DNA of 64,000 bases from Petrocella atlantisensis (GCF_900538275.1 NZ_LR130778.1:1650001-1714000); one strand, 5' to 3'. Positions 1 to 9,159 are shown, counted from the stretch's first letter. The notes: generated by a model not told the origin, from the letters alone. Program-made: numbers and translations.

Positions 1-373
1 CTGCTTCCATGACAACCCATGCTTCTGATTTTCCAAGTTCTCCGTTTTCTATAATTTTAGCATAAGTATCATCCGGATGTACTTGAACGGACAAATCCTC
101 TTTCGCATCAATGATTTTTACCAGTAATGGAAATTTATTTCCTTTTTCATGACCTTCACCCAGTATATGATGGCTATGAGTTTGCAATAGTTCGCATAAT
201 GTACGACCTTTATAAGGTCCTGTTGCAATGATAGAGGCCCCATGTTCATGACAAGCAACTTCCCAGCTCTCCCCTGTATATTTAAATGGGGTTTTTTTTC
301 CATAAAGATTTTTCAGCTTTTCTCCGCCCCAGATTCGTTCTTTTAGGTCCGGCTCAAATAATAATGGTCCCAT
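1..373 (-). CDS. manA: Mannose-6-phosphate isomerase, class I (N-terminal part; gene runs off the window)
   Basis: Zinc enzyme that interconverts mannose-6-phosphate and fructose-6-phosphate in the cytosol. The 124 visible codons begin MGPLLFEPDLKERIWGG, typical of the short Firmicute ManA. They include the segment FPLLVKIIDAKEDLSVQVHP with the zinc-ligand pair QVH, followed by DD. The start is set by a TAAGGAGG ribosome binding site 4 nt before the ATG at 373. The gene lies 9 bp downstream of natB on the same strand, so it may be read from the same transcript. The C-terminal part is outside the window, so intactness cannot be judged. The family assignment is clear from the N-terminal sequence. 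Confidence 0.9.
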   Translation of the reverse strand, partial: MGPLLFEPDLKERIWGGEKLKNLYGKKTPFKYTGESWEVACHEHGASIIATGPYKGRTLCELLQTHSHHILGEGHEKGNKFPLLVKIIDAKEDLSVQVHPDDTYAKIIENGELGKSEAWVVMEA

Positions 374-382
374 AGTGCCTCC

Positions 383-1600
383 TTATGCATTTAACATAAC
401 TTTTTCATTATTAAAGGATCTTGTAATCATAAGAATCAGTATCCCTGTAATAACAATGGATACAATTGTGGACAGCAAAAACGCATCCATCCCCAGTTGG
501 AACATAAATAATTGCTTAATGGCAAGTACATTGCCCAGTATCGGTATGGCAAATTGCATCAAAGCTGGCTCACCGGTTGTAAACATGGTAGAAAAAGATG
601 CAAACATAACAATCATGTAAATAGGTGATACGTAAGTGCCTGCTTCTTTGACAGACTTTGCCCTAACAGAAGTAATACATATGAGACCTACATACATGCC
701 CACCAGTACCAACATAATAATTAATAATTGTAGATATTGAACGGCTGAGAAGGATAATGATGTAATGGAAATATCTCTCCCGCCTGATAACATGCCCCCA
801 GCGTTTGGTAAGGAAGCCATGATTGCAATAAAAGAACATGCCGCACTGACAAAAGCAACAATTGCAAGACCAATCAGTTTACCCATAGCGATGGTTTCTC
901 TATTAACAGGCGTCATGAGCAAGGTTGCCATGGTGCCTCTTTCTTTTTCTCCTGCTATGGTATCTAAACCAATGCCCATAGCACCGGCAAATAATAATAT
1001 AGCAATCAGCATCGGTAAGATCATAGAAAGACCAATACCCATAGCTTTGGACTCATCCATAACTTCACTTTCATCATTGGTCACATCCACCATAAAAGCT
1101 TTGGCATAATTTTCATTGCCAAATCTTTCTCCTAACATGGCAAGTTCATAACCTTCAAGGAGTTGCATAACAAATCTACTCCTAGCCGGGTAAGAATAAT
1201 CTTCCGACGGGTTATAATAGGTCTTTATTTCGGGTACCTGTTCAAGTGTTTGATACGCTTGAATTTTCTGGTCAAAATCTTCTTCAAACATAACCACTAA
1301 ATCTATGTTGCCATCTCTAACGCCAATAAGATCCGCCTCAAAGTCTTCTTGGTCAAAGGTCATCTTCATACCAATTTCTTCTTTTTGGCTTTCGTAATAA
1401 TCTATAAATGATGCTGGCGCCTCATAGACATGGACAAGGGATTGATGTTGATCTCTGTCTTCAAACATATCTCCAAGCATGATTCCCATGATAGAATACA
1501 AGATATAAATACCAACTGCCGGTAATATAAAGGCAGAAAAGACCAATCTTCGGTCTGAAAAGACCCTTTTTAATTCTTTTTTCACTATGACCCACAGCAT
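383..1600 (-). CDS. natB: ABC-2 type permease, NatB-like
   Basis: Membrane subunit of an ABC exporter. The 405-residue protein starts MLWVIVKKELKRVFSDRR, with a first membrane segment at about residues 18-38. A large extracytoplasmic region of roughly 150 residues follows, then about five hydrophobic segments in the C-terminal half. The loop GEKERGTMATLLMTPVNR matches the coupling region of ABC-2/NatB proteins. Its ATG overlaps the TAA of natA by one base (TAATG) and AAAGGAGG lies inside natA, so the two are translationally coupled. In Bacillus the NatAB pair extrudes sodium. The substrate here is not visible and could be a drug or peptide, so the symbol is by family resemblance. Confidence 0.75.
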   Translation of the reverse strand: MLWVIVKKELKRVFSDRRLVFSAFILPAVGIYILYSIMGIMLGDMFEDRDQHQSLVHVYEAPASFIDYYESQKEEIGMKMTFDQEDFEADLIGVRDGNIDLVVMFEEDFDQKIQAYQTLEQVPEIKTYYNPSEDYSYPARSRFVMQLLEGYELAMLGERFGNENYAKAFMVDVTNDESEVMDESKAMGIGLSMILPMLIAILLFAGAMGIGLDTIAGEKERGTMATLLMTPVNRETIAMGKLIGLAIVAFVSAACSFIAIMASLPNAGGMLSGGRDISITSLSFSAVQYLQLLIIMLVLVGMYVGLICITSVRAKSVKEAGTYVSPIYMIVMFASFSTMFTTGEPALMQFAIPILGNVLAIKQLFMFQLGMDAFLLSTIVSIVITGILILMITRSFNNEKVMLNA

Positions 1601-2376
1601 TACAGTACCTCCTTTACATTTTCTTTATATAAGGCAAAAAATGCATCCTCAAGGTTGGTGGTACTTGTCATTTCTGTTATAGAAGCTATATCCCCATCGG
1701 CCACTTTTTTCCCATTAATAATAACCGCTACTCTATCACACAGCTTTTCTGCAACGGTCATGATATGTGTGGATATGATGACTAGTTTACCTTTATTTTT
1801 AAGTCCTTGAAGGTATTCTGTTACTGCCTTGGCTGTAATAATATCCAGACCGTTGGTTGGTTCGTCAAATATGACCACTGCAGGATCATGAACCAGACTA
1901 ACGGCTATCGCCAATTTTTGAGTCATACCTGTGGACAATTCACCGATCTTTTTGTTTCTAAATTCAGTGATGCCAAAGTAATCAAATAATTCATTTGTTC
2001 TGGATTTGATTGTCTCAAGATCTAAACCATGAAGTTGTCCAAAAAACTTCATAGTATAATCCGGTGTAAAATGGGTTTCCATCTTAAGTTCGTTGGTTAA
2101 AAAACCAATACTACTACGAACCGATTTGGCATCCTTCACCACATCATAGCCTTCAACATTGATTTCTCCCATTGTTGGCTTCAATAAAGTTGCAATGGTG
2201 CGCAAGGTTGTGGTCTTTCCTGCACCATTTGGTCCGAGCAACCCGAATATTTCACCTTTATTTGCTGTAAATGAAATGTTATTCACAGCAATTTTTTGTT
2301 GGTCTTTAACTTTTTGTTCTTTCATCTGCTTCTTCGTCAAGCGGTACACTTTTGTAAAATTAGTTACCTCAATCAT
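1600..2376 (-). CDS. natA: ABC transporter ATP-binding protein, NatA-like
   Basis: ATPase partner of the adjacent permease. In 258 residues it has a Walker A GPNGAGKTT near residue 49, an ABC signature of LSTGMTQK type, and Walker B VVIFDEPTNGLD, followed by a switch histidine in ISTHIM. An insertion of about 15 charged residues sits between the first strand and the conserved core (KKQMKEQKVKDQQK). The start ATG is preceded by AAGGAAAGG. A copy of the recurrent GGTTAAGGTGTCAAAACTATA motif lies 30 bp upstream. The function is export powered by ATP; the substrate is not resolved. Confidence 0.85.
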   Translation of the reverse strand: MIEVTNFTKVYRLTKKQMKEQKVKDQQKIAVNNISFTANKGEIFGLLGPNGAGKTTTLRTIATLLKPTMGEINVEGYDVVKDAKSVRSSIGFLTNELKMETHFTPDYTMKFFGQLHGLDLETIKSRTNELFDYFGITEFRNKKIGELSTGMTQKLAIAVSLVHDPAVVIFDEPTNGLDIITAKAVTEYLQGLKNKGKLVIISTHIMTVAEKLCDRVAVIINGKKVADGDIASITEMTSTTNLEDAFFALYKENVKEVL

Positions 2377-2405
2377 AATATTCCTTTCCTTAATGCATAT
2401 ATATA

Positions 2406-2426
2406 GGTTAAGGTGTCAAAACTATA
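2406..2426. promoter_or_regulatory. Copy 1 of a recurrent 21-bp intergenic motif
   Basis: GGTTAAGGTGTCAAAACTATA lies between the ridA stop and the natA start. Read on the minus strand it contains TTGACA, a -35-like hexamer. GGTTAAG is answered by CTTAACTC about 15 bp away, forming an imperfect inverted repeat. Related copies are at 54973, 56605, 58597 and 63361. The function is not known; LytTR/AgrA binding or a shared promoter element are both possible. Confidence 0.35.
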
Positions 2427-2808
2427 TCTTAACTCGTGCTATGGCTTCAATCTCAATACTTGCGTCTTTTGGAAGTCTTGCAACCTCAACACAACTTCTA
2501 GATGGATAAGGTGCTTCAAAAAAGGTCTCATAAATCTGATTCATCGCTGCAAAGTCATTCATATCTTTCAAGAATACCATGACTTTAATAACATCTTTCA
2601 TACCTGAACCGGCCGCTTCAACAATCGCTTTCACATTTGTTAATGATGCTGTTGTTTGTTCCTCTATGGTCGTTGGCATCACCCCTGTTTTGATATCAAT
2701 CGGTAACTGTCCGGATGTAAACAGAAGATCATCTACAACAATCCCTTGAGAATAGGGTCCTATAGCCGCTGGTGCTTGATCGGTTGTAATATTTTTTTTA
2801 TTCATCAT
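2422..2808 (-). CDS. ridA: RidA family enamine/imine deaminase
   Basis: RidA (YjgF/YER057c/UK114) proteins hydrolyse reactive enamine/imine intermediates made by PLP enzymes such as threonine dehydratase. The ORF encodes a complete single domain of about 128 residues with the family landmarks PAAIGPYSQG near the start, LLFTSGQLPID, and the C-terminal block PYPSRSCVEVARLPKDASIEIEAIA with the conserved arginine. The start is uncertain between two adjacent ATGs at 2808 and 2805; the GAAGGAG ribosome binding site favours 2808. In Bacillus subtilis the orthologue YabJ lies between purR and spoVG; here it is separated from them. Confidence 0.9.
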   Translation of the reverse strand: MMNKKNITTDQAPAAIGPYSQGIVVDDLLFTSGQLPIDIKTGVMPTTIEEQTTASLTNVKAIVEAAGSGMKDVIKVMVFLKDMNDFAAMNQIYETFFEAPYPSRSCVEVARLPKDASIEIEAIARVKI

Positions 2809-2882
2809 AACCACTCCTTCAAAATTAGTTTTGTTTTGTTTAATTATACAAGAACAAAGCGACTTTGTCGCGTTTTGCGCAA

Positions 2883-2912
2883 CAAAAAAAGAAGCTTTTG
2901 GGGAAAGCTTCT
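2883..2912 (-). terminator. Rho-independent terminator of the gal operon
   Basis: An AGAAGCTTT/AAAGCTTCT hairpin with a TGGGG loop is followed, on the minus strand, by seven T residues. It is the first such signal downstream of galT. Confidence 0.8.
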
Positions 2913-3093
2913 TTCTTTTAAATATTATATGAGGGGAGTTTTATGAAATGAACTAACTGCTATCAATGCTATGAAATGATTATAGAACAAAGTTATGGCT
3001 TTAAAGTGACCAAGTTGTAAAATAATTATGAACATTTCATTTCATTGTTGTAATAAACGAAATTATTAAGCTATTGAATGAAATATTGGTTTT

Positions 3094-4635
3094 TCAGTCA
3101 ATTTCTTCAAAACCCATACTTTCAACAAATGTGCTAAAAGCTGCAAGACCTTGTTGTGTTTGTTTAAAAACGCCTGAACACGCCAGAACTTCTTCAAATC
3201 TATTGCCTATGGCTTTCTCTAAGATTTCTTTTGCCATTGCTTCACTACAGGTTAGGCCAACTTCTAAAACAATAGATTCAAACCAAGCATAGTGATGGGG
3301 GAGCTTCTTCTTAACCAAATCCATAGAATGTTTACCCCGTAATACTTCGCTTAGTAAAGATAAATCCTGGTCCAGTCTGGCCGGTAACACTGCAAGACCC
3401 ATCACCTCAATCAAACCAATATTCTCTTTCTTAATATGATGCAGATGCTCATGTGGGTGAAAAATACCTTCGGGATGTCTTTCGTCTCTTCGATTGTTTC
3501 TAAGAGCTAAGTCTATCTCATAGCAACCTCGATCATTCATTCTGGCAATGGGTGTTACTGTATTATGAGGTACAGTGCCTTCACTTGTCTCTGTAAATGC
3601 AAGTATATTTGCATGAGGATCACTATACCCTTGCCAATGTTTGAATATATCATAGGCTTGTTGAACCAATAATGACTTGTTTCTTGAAGATAGTCGAATC
3701 ACGGATAAAGGCCAAGCCAATAACTCCAAACATATATCCGGTACATCTGAGTGCTTATAAGATTTTACAACTTTGGCATCCACCATGGGGAAACGATGCC
3801 TACCACCTTGAAAATGATCGTGACTTAGGATGGAGCCGCCAACAATGGGTAAGTCTGCATTGGATCCGATAAAATAATGGGGCATACACTCAATAAAATC
3901 TGCAAGACGTTTGAAGGTTTGAAGATTAATTTTCATAGGTTCATGGGTATCTTTGAAAATGATGGCGTGTTCATTATAGTAGACATAGGGTGAATATTGT
4001 AAGTACCAGGATTCATTATTTAGCTTAAGGGGCAACACACGGTGGTTACTCCTTGCCGGATGATTTAGATTGCCTTCATAACCTACATTTTCCAGACATA
4101 GAAAACACTTTGGATAATTGGACTGTGGCTGATGCTTCGCTTTCTCGATATCCTTTGGGTCTTTTTCCGGTTTGGAAAGATTGATGGTGATTTCCATGTT
4201 GCCATACTGGGTCTTGGTCTGCCAGTATTTATTTAAGGCGATTCTATCTGTACGTATATAATTGGACATCTGGCTCAAGTGGTAATAGTAGTCCGTGGCC
4301 GCCTTAATGCCCTTTTCTTCTTTAACCCTCGTATACAATCGATTAAGTTCAGATTGTCTCGGCATAAGTGTCGCCATCATCTTTGCGTCAAGAATCTCAC
4401 GTTCTACAAGGCTTTCTTCAACAATACCCAGTAAGACCGCCTCATTTAGAATACCTTCCAGAATTCTCGTCGGTGTCTGATCTTCTATAGTTCCAACCGT
4501 ACCTTCATAAGGTTCATTCACTTTTAATAATGCCAACAGCTGATTACGTACCAAAGGTACATCCAGAGCTTCAATCATTTTATGATGCAAACCAAATAAA
4601 ATAAGTTCCTCAATGTATTTCTTAATCGTCTCCAT
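3094..4635 (-). CDS. galT: UDP-glucose--hexose-1-phosphate uridylyltransferase, class II (GalT)
   Basis: Leloir-pathway enzyme that transfers UMP between glucose-1-phosphate and galactose-1-phosphate. At 513 residues it is the long class II form found in Firmicutes, not the approximately 350-residue class I type. Visible landmarks are HPARSNHRVLPL near residue 200, SHDHFQGGRHRFPM near residue 274, and IFHPHEHLHHIKKENIGLIEVMG near residue 390. It starts 24 bp after galE on the same strand and is the last gene of the gal operon; a terminator follows at about 2890. No frame disruption is seen. Confidence 0.93.
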   Translation of the reverse strand: METIKKYIEELILFGLHHKMIEALDVPLVRNQLLALLKVNEPYEGTVGTIEDQTPTRILEGILNEAVLLGIVEESLVEREILDAKMMATLMPRQSELNRLYTRVKEEKGIKAATDYYYHLSQMSNYIRTDRIALNKYWQTKTQYGNMEITINLSKPEKDPKDIEKAKHQPQSNYPKCFLCLENVGYEGNLNHPARSNHRVLPLKLNNESWYLQYSPYVYYNEHAIIFKDTHEPMKINLQTFKRLADFIECMPHYFIGSNADLPIVGGSILSHDHFQGGRHRFPMVDAKVVKSYKHSDVPDICLELLAWPLSVIRLSSRNKSLLVQQAYDIFKHWQGYSDPHANILAFTETSEGTVPHNTVTPIARMNDRGCYEIDLALRNNRRDERHPEGIFHPHEHLHHIKKENIGLIEVMGLAVLPARLDQDLSLLSEVLRGKHSMDLVKKKLPHHYAWFESIVLEVGLTCSEAMAKEILEKAIGNRFEEVLACSGVFKQTQQGLAAFSTFVESMGFEEID

Positions 4636-4659
4636 GTATGCTCCTTCACTCTAATATAT

Positions 4660-5649
4660 TTAATCCATATAGCCTTTAGGGTGAGCTTGATGCCAAGTCC
4701 ATGCTGTTTTTATAATGTCTTCAATGGTATCATACTTAGGCTTCCAACCCAGTTCTTTTGTAGCTGCTTCAGCCGATGCAATCAAAGTTGCAGGATCGCC
4801 CTCTCGTCTACTTGTTATAACTGCCGGAATGGGATGTCCTGTCACAGCTCTTGTTATACTTATGACTTCCATGACGGAAAAACCTTGACCGTTTCCAAGA
4901 TTATAGATTCTACTGTCGCCACCTTTTTGGAGTCTTCTAAGGGCCAGAACATGGGCATCCGACAAATCCGTCACATGGATATAATCCCTGACACAGGTTC
5001 CGTCTTTTGTGGGATAATCATCACCAAACACCTTAATTGCCTCCCGTTGTCCATTGGCCACTTGAAGCACCAAGGGAATCAAATGACTTTCGGGTGCATG
5101 ATCTTCACCAATTAGTCCGCTTATGTGGGCACCTGCAGCATTAAAATATCGAAGGGCTGTATACCGAATGCCATGAGCTTCTCCTACCCACTTTAGCATC
5201 TTTTCTACCACCAGCTTTGACTCCCCATATGGATTGGTGGGCAACGTAGGGTCTTCTTCCTTAATTGGAATTTCTTTAGGTTCTCCGTAAGTAGCTGCTG
5301 TTGATGAAAAAACAATATGAGGCACTTTATATTCAACCATTTTCTTCAATAAACATAATGTCCCATAAACATTGTTTTCATAGTATTTTAAGGGTTGTGT
5401 CACACTTTCACCCACCAAAGAATAGGCGGCAAAGTCAATGACCGCATCAATGTTTTCGTTAGCAAAAACACGATCTAACTCTACTTCATTTCTTAGATCG
5501 CCTTCATAAAAGATTACTTCTTCCGGCACTGCTTTACGATGTCCTGTAATTAAGTTATCAAAAACAACCACTGTTTCACCTTCTGCAACTAGAGCTGCTA
5601 CTGTATGAGATCCGATGTATCCTGCACCACCACAAACTAAAATAGCCAT
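4660..5649 (-). CDS. galE: UDP-glucose 4-epimerase
   Basis: NAD-dependent short-chain dehydrogenase/reductase that interconverts UDP-galactose and UDP-glucose. The N-terminal GGAGYIGSHT motif binds NAD. The catalytic Ser-Tyr-Lys set is visible as FSSTAATYG and NPYGESK. The protein has 329 residues, the usual length. I place the start at the ATG at 5649 (MAILVCGGAGYIG) because AAGGAGG lies 5 nt upstream; a longer in-frame reading would add nine residues that overlap galK. It is 10 bp downstream of galK and 24 bp upstream of galT, so the three enzymes form one transcript. Confidence 0.95.
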   Translation of the reverse strand: MAILVCGGAGYIGSHTVAALVAEGETVVVFDNLITGHRKAVPEEVIFYEGDLRNEVELDRVFANENIDAVIDFAAYSLVGESVTQPLKYYENNVYGTLCLLKKMVEYKVPHIVFSSTAATYGEPKEIPIKEEDPTLPTNPYGESKLVVEKMLKWVGEAHGIRYTALRYFNAAGAHISGLIGEDHAPESHLIPLVLQVANGQREAIKVFGDDYPTKDGTCVRDYIHVTDLSDAHVLALRRLQKGGDSRIYNLGNGQGFSVMEVISITRAVTGHPIPAVITSRREGDPATLIASAEAATKELGWKPKYDTIEDIIKTAWTWHQAHPKGYMD

Positions 5650-5659
5650 ATTGTCCTCC

Positions 5660-6826
5660 TTAAATCCTGCTTGCACCTTGACCTACACCGGCTACATAAA
5701 ATGCAGGCGTCAGTCCTGTTAATGTTTCATAATCTTTACCTACTTTTTCTATAAATTGCTCAACCGCTTCTTCCTTAACCAGACTTACTGTACATCCGCC
5801 AAAGCCTGCACCGGTCATCCTAGAGCCTATGGTGCCATCAATTTTTCGTGCTTCATTTACCATAGTATCAAGGGCATCCCCAGTTACCTCGTATAGATCT
5901 CTTAAAGAATCGTGAGACTTGTTCATCAGAACCCCAAAACGCGATAAATCTCCTTTTTCAAGGGCCTCTTTTGCTTCAAGTGTTCTCAGGTTCTCATATA
6001 CGGCATGCTCGGCTCTGTTTCTGACCACTTGATCTTCAATTAAATGTTTATTATTCTCAAAAGTCTCACCATCCAAATCACAGAGGTATCTTATATCCAG
6101 ATCTTTGTTCAAATCAGCAACAGCTTTATCGCACTCGCGACGTCGTTCATTATATTTTGAGTCAGCTAAGCCCCTTCGCATATTGGTATTACTGATAATT
6201 ATTTTTACACCTTCTAGCTTTAAAGGCACATATTCATATTTAAGTGTATTACAATCCAATAAAATAGCATGATTAGCCTTACCCATACCAACAGCAAATT
6301 GGTCCATGATGCCACAATTAACACCAACAAAATCATTTTCAGCTTTTTGGCTCATCTTAACCAGATCCACCCTATCTAGATCACACTCAAATAAGTCATT
6401 AATCATTACCGCAGTTAAGACTTCAAGAGAGGCCGATGAAGATAGGCCTGCACCATTAGGTATGTTGCCATAATATAGTACCTCAAAGCCTTTTAGTGAT
6501 ATACCTAAGTCCAAAAATGTTTTGATGACCCCTTTGGGATAATTGGTCCAACTGTCCTCTTCTTTGTACAAAATATGATCCAAATCTACAGTCACCCTTG
6601 TATCAAAATTCATAGTGGCAAAGCTTACCTTGTCATCATCCCTTAATCGAACCGCTGCATAAGTACCAAAACCCAGTGCACAGGGGAAAACAAATCCGCC
6701 ATTATAATCGATATGTTCTCCAATCAGATTCACACGTCCCGGTGCAAAATAGTATCGTATTTCCCCACCTTCACCATAGATGGATTCAAAAGATGCTTTC
6801 ATGGATATTTTCATTGAACTATTCAT
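5660..6826 (-). CDS. galK: Galactokinase
   Basis: GHMP-family kinase that phosphorylates galactose at C1 with ATP. Its 388 residues include the galactokinase signature PGRVNLIGEHIDYNGG near residue 30, the GHMP ATP loop GAGLSSSASLEV near residue 125, and the C-terminal motif GSRMTGAGFGGCTVSLV. The start ATG follows AAGAGGAGA by 5 nt. It is the first enzyme gene after the regulator, 34 bp downstream of galR, and is followed by galE. No oddities are visible. Confidence 0.95.
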   Translation of the reverse strand: MNSSMKISMKASFESIYGEGGEIRYYFAPGRVNLIGEHIDYNGGFVFPCALGFGTYAAVRLRDDDKVSFATMNFDTRVTVDLDHILYKEEDSWTNYPKGVIKTFLDLGISLKGFEVLYYGNIPNGAGLSSSASLEVLTAVMINDLFECDLDRVDLVKMSQKAENDFVGVNCGIMDQFAVGMGKANHAILLDCNTLKYEYVPLKLEGVKIIISNTNMRRGLADSKYNERRRECDKAVADLNKDLDIRYLCDLDGETFENNKHLIEDQVVRNRAEHAVYENLRTLEAKEALEKGDLSRFGVLMNKSHDSLRDLYEVTGDALDTMVNEARKIDGTIGSRMTGAGFGGCTVSLVKEEAVEQFIEKVGKDYETLTGLTPAFYVAGVGQGASRI

Positions 6827-6860
6827 ACCTGTCTCCTCTTCTTATATCATAATTCTCTTG

Positions 6861-7862
6861 CTAAGACTCTCGAATCATCAGTCTTGTTTCCAGATACGTT
6901 TTTTGGTTTTCTATATCTTTTGTAGTCATCATTTTGTAAATGCGGTTGCCAGCTAGTTGACCAAGCTTTGTCATCTGTTGATCGACTGTCGATAGCTTCG
7001 GTTCAGTAATCATGGATATGATGGTATTGTCAAAACCGATAATACGCATATCCTTTGGAACCAAAAGTCCTTCTGATTTGGCACCACTTAAGGCACCCAC
7101 TGCCATCCAGTCATTACAAGCCAACAAGGCATCCGGTTTTTCACCGGACCGAATATAATCTGCTACAGCTTCTTTAGCCTGTTCCACCGTTTTGATATCA
7201 TTCCCATCTTTTATTCTAAGAATGCGACTTTCCATACCATGGGCTTTCATGAATTCCAAATAGACTTCTTCTTTAATATCATAGGAATGACTTTTCTTGC
7301 CTCGCAAAAAAACTATGCGTTTACATCCTTCTGTTATTAAATATTTCAAGGCCATACGGGCACCACCTTCGCCATCATTTAAAACATAACTACATCCGGT
7401 ACCTTGGGCATAACCATTAACTAAAAGTAAAGGTACACGTTTGGCAAGTTCTTCAAAATATCCTGATACCACATTTTCTTTTCTAGGGTCAAGAACAACC
7501 ATGCCATCCACACGACGATCCACTAAGCTATGAATCACTTCCACCTCGTTGGTGGCTTCACCTTCTGTATGACACAAGAAAGTTGTATATCCTTTTTCCT
7601 TTAAGATACTATCCACACCTTTGATGACTTCCGAAAAGAAAAGGTTTTCTATAGAGGGTGTCAAAATACCTACTGTTTTTGTCGAATTTTGAATCAGGCT
7701 ACGTGCTAATAGATTGGGTTTAAACTTAAGTGTATCAACGGCTTCTTCAACTTTCTTTCGAGTTGAAGCTTTAACAGGGTAATTATTATTAATAACCCTT
7801 GAAACTGTTGTAATGGAAACACCTGCGGCCTGTGCAACATCCTGTATGGTAGTTCTTTTCAT
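6861..7862 (-). CDS. galR: LacI-family transcriptional regulator of the gal operon (GalR-like)
   Basis: DNA-binding repressor with the LacI layout. The helix-turn-helix and hinge occupy residues 3-60 (TTIQDVAQAAGVSITTVSRVIN), followed by a periplasmic-binding-protein-like effector domain to residue 333. Its place as first gene of the galK-galE-galT transcript makes galactose or a derivative the likely inducer; that is inference from position. AAAGGAGG precedes the start. A near-consensus promoter lies at 7898-7925, and an inverted repeat at 7877-7892 sits at the expected transcription start, which suggests autorepression of the whole operon. The symbol reflects context; other sugar-specific LacI proteins look similar. 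Confidence 0.82.
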   Translation of the reverse strand: MKRTTIQDVAQAAGVSITTVSRVINNNYPVKASTRKKVEEAVDTLKFKPNLLARSLIQNSTKTVGILTPSIENLFFSEVIKGVDSILKEKGYTTFLCHTEGEATNEVEVIHSLVDRRVDGMVVLDPRKENVVSGYFEELAKRVPLLLVNGYAQGTGCSYVLNDGEGGARMALKYLITEGCKRIVFLRGKKSHSYDIKEEVYLEFMKAHGMESRILRIKDGNDIKTVEQAKEAVADYIRSGEKPDALLACNDWMAVGALSGAKSEGLLVPKDMRIIGFDNTIISMITEPKLSTVDQQMTKLGQLAGNRIYKMMTTKDIENQKTYLETRLMIRES

Positions 7863-7876
7863 GATTTGCCTCCTTT

Positions 7877-7892
7877 TAGAAAAGGTTTTCTA
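7877..7892. promoter_or_regulatory. Candidate operator for the GalR-like repressor
   Basis: TAGAAAA-GG-TTTTCTA is an inverted repeat with perfect 7-bp arms and a 2-bp centre. It lies between the -10 box and the ribosome binding site of galR, at the predicted start of transcription. LacI-family operators are short palindromes of this size, although most have a central CG. Binding is inferred. Confidence 0.5.
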
Positions 7893-7897
7893 TTTTT

Positions 7898-7925
7898 ATT
7901 ATAACATCTGCTTTTTTATTGTCAA
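7898..7925 (-). promoter_or_regulatory. Sigma-A promoter of the gal operon
   Basis: On the minus strand TTGACA (7920-7925) and TATAAT (7898-7903) are separated by 16 bp. Both hexamers match the consensus perfectly. Confidence 0.8.
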
Positions 7926-7945
7926 TATGGAATATAGCATATCTA

Positions 7946-7974
7946 TTGACTTTCAAGCTTGTTTTATTCATAAT
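7946..7974 (+). promoter_or_regulatory. Sigma-A promoter of murG
   Basis: TTGACT and CATAAT are separated by 17 bp and end about 30 bp before the murG start. This promoter is divergent from the gal promoter. Confidence 0.6.
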
Positions 7975-8004
7975 AAATAGAGATTACTATCTTTGGAGGT
8001 TCTT

Positions 8005-9069
8005 ATGAATAAAATTATACTTACAGGTGGTGGCACCGCCGGTCATGTCATGCCTCATTTAGCTTTATTACCTTCTCTAAGGGAAAAAGACTACCATGTG
8101 GATTATATTGGCTCCAAACAAGGTATCGAGAAAAAACTTATTGAGAAAGAAGGACTACCTTACTATGGCATAGCTTCCGGAAAACTCAGACGTTATTTTG
8201 ATTTTAAGAATTTCACGGATCTTTTTAAAATTTTTTTCGGAACCCTTGAGTCCATATTTCTTATACATAAACTAAAACCAAATCTGGTCTTTTCAAAAGG
8301 TGGCTTTGTCACTGTACCTGTCGTCTTGGCTGCATGGCTGGCTAAGGTTCCGGTTGTTATACATGAATCTGATATGACGCCTGGCCTAGCGAATAAAATT
8401 GCTTCAAAGTTTGCAGTGAAAATATGTACCACTTTTGAAAGTACTTTATCTCATATACCGGCTTCAAAAGGTATTCATACCGGTGCACCCATAAGGGGCG
8501 AACTTTTTCTTGGTGAAGGTCAAAAGGGGCATGCATATACGCAACTTGATCATAATAAAGCCATTTTATTGGTAACAGGTGGTAGTCTCGGTGCACAAAG
8601 TATTAATGACTGTCTACGAGATAGCCTTATTGAACTGACAAAAACCTTTCATGTGGTACATCTTTGTGGAAAAGGCAATATAGATCATAGCTATGACTAC
8701 CTTGAAGGTTATCGGCAATATGAATTCATTGGTAAACATATGGCTGATCTGTATGCCATGGCTGATGTTGTCGTAAGTCGAGCCGGTTCAAATACCATTA
8801 CTGAACTGGTGGCACTTAAGAAGCCCCATCTATTAGTTCCTTTACCTGCTACACAAAGTAGAGGTGATCAGCTTCTTAATGCTGATGCTTTTGAAGCACT
8901 CGGCTACAGTATGGTCTTAAAACAAGAAAATCTAACCTCTGAAACCTTAATAGAATCTATTCTCGCTCTACACGAACACCCCCATATTTTTATAGAAAAA
9001 ATGGCAGAATATGCTTTTGCTGACGGTACCAAGCATATTCTAAACACACTTGAAAGCTTATTGACTTAA
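8005..9069 (+). CDS. murG: UDP-N-acetylglucosamine--N-acetylmuramyl-(pentapeptide) pyrophosphoryl-undecaprenol transferase
   Basis: Peripheral membrane glycosyltransferase that converts lipid I to lipid II. The N-terminal GGGTAGHVMPHLAL loop binds the lipid-linked acceptor region. VIHESDMTPGLANKI near residue 125 and the donor-site stretch VVSRAGSNTITEL near residue 255 are family hallmarks. The protein has 354 residues from the ATG at 8005, which follows TTGGAGG by 6 nt. The gene stands alone between the divergent gal operon and a strong terminator, away from any division or cell-wall cluster; murC is also alone, at 41.4 kb. Confidence 0.93.
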   Translation: MNKIILTGGGTAGHVMPHLALLPSLREKDYHVDYIGSKQGIEKKLIEKEGLPYYGIASGKLRRYFDFKNFTDLFKIFFGTLESIFLIHKLKPNLVFSKGGFVTVPVVLAAWLAKVPVVIHESDMTPGLANKIASKFAVKICTTFESTLSHIPASKGIHTGAPIRGELFLGEGQKGHAYTQLDHNKAILLVTGGSLGAQSINDCLRDSLIELTKTFHVVHLCGKGNIDHSYDYLEGYRQYEFIGKHMADLYAMADVVVSRAGSNTITELVALKKPHLLVPLPATQSRGDQLLNADAFEALGYSMVLKQENLTSETLIESILALHEHPHIFIEKMAEYAFADGTKHILNTLESLLT

Positions 9070-9087
9070 AAATAAAGAGAGATTATA

Positions 9088-9134
9088 AAAAGTACCGGAT
9101 GCCTATGAATGATTCATGAGCATCCGGTACTTTT
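9088..9134. terminator. Bidirectional terminator between murG and the HIT gene
   Basis: A 15-bp perfect stem, AAAAGTACCGGATGC/GCATCCGGTACTTTT, has an 17-nt loop that can itself pair (TGAAT/ATTCA). T-rich sequence lies on both sides, which suits convergent genes. Confidence 0.88.
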
Positions 9135-9159
9135 CTATGGGCTTATGATGATTAAATTT

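Noticed and set aside
375-620. Plus-strand open frame inside the NatB-like gene
   Set aside because: It is antisense to a well-supported permease, has no ribosome binding site and encodes no known pattern.
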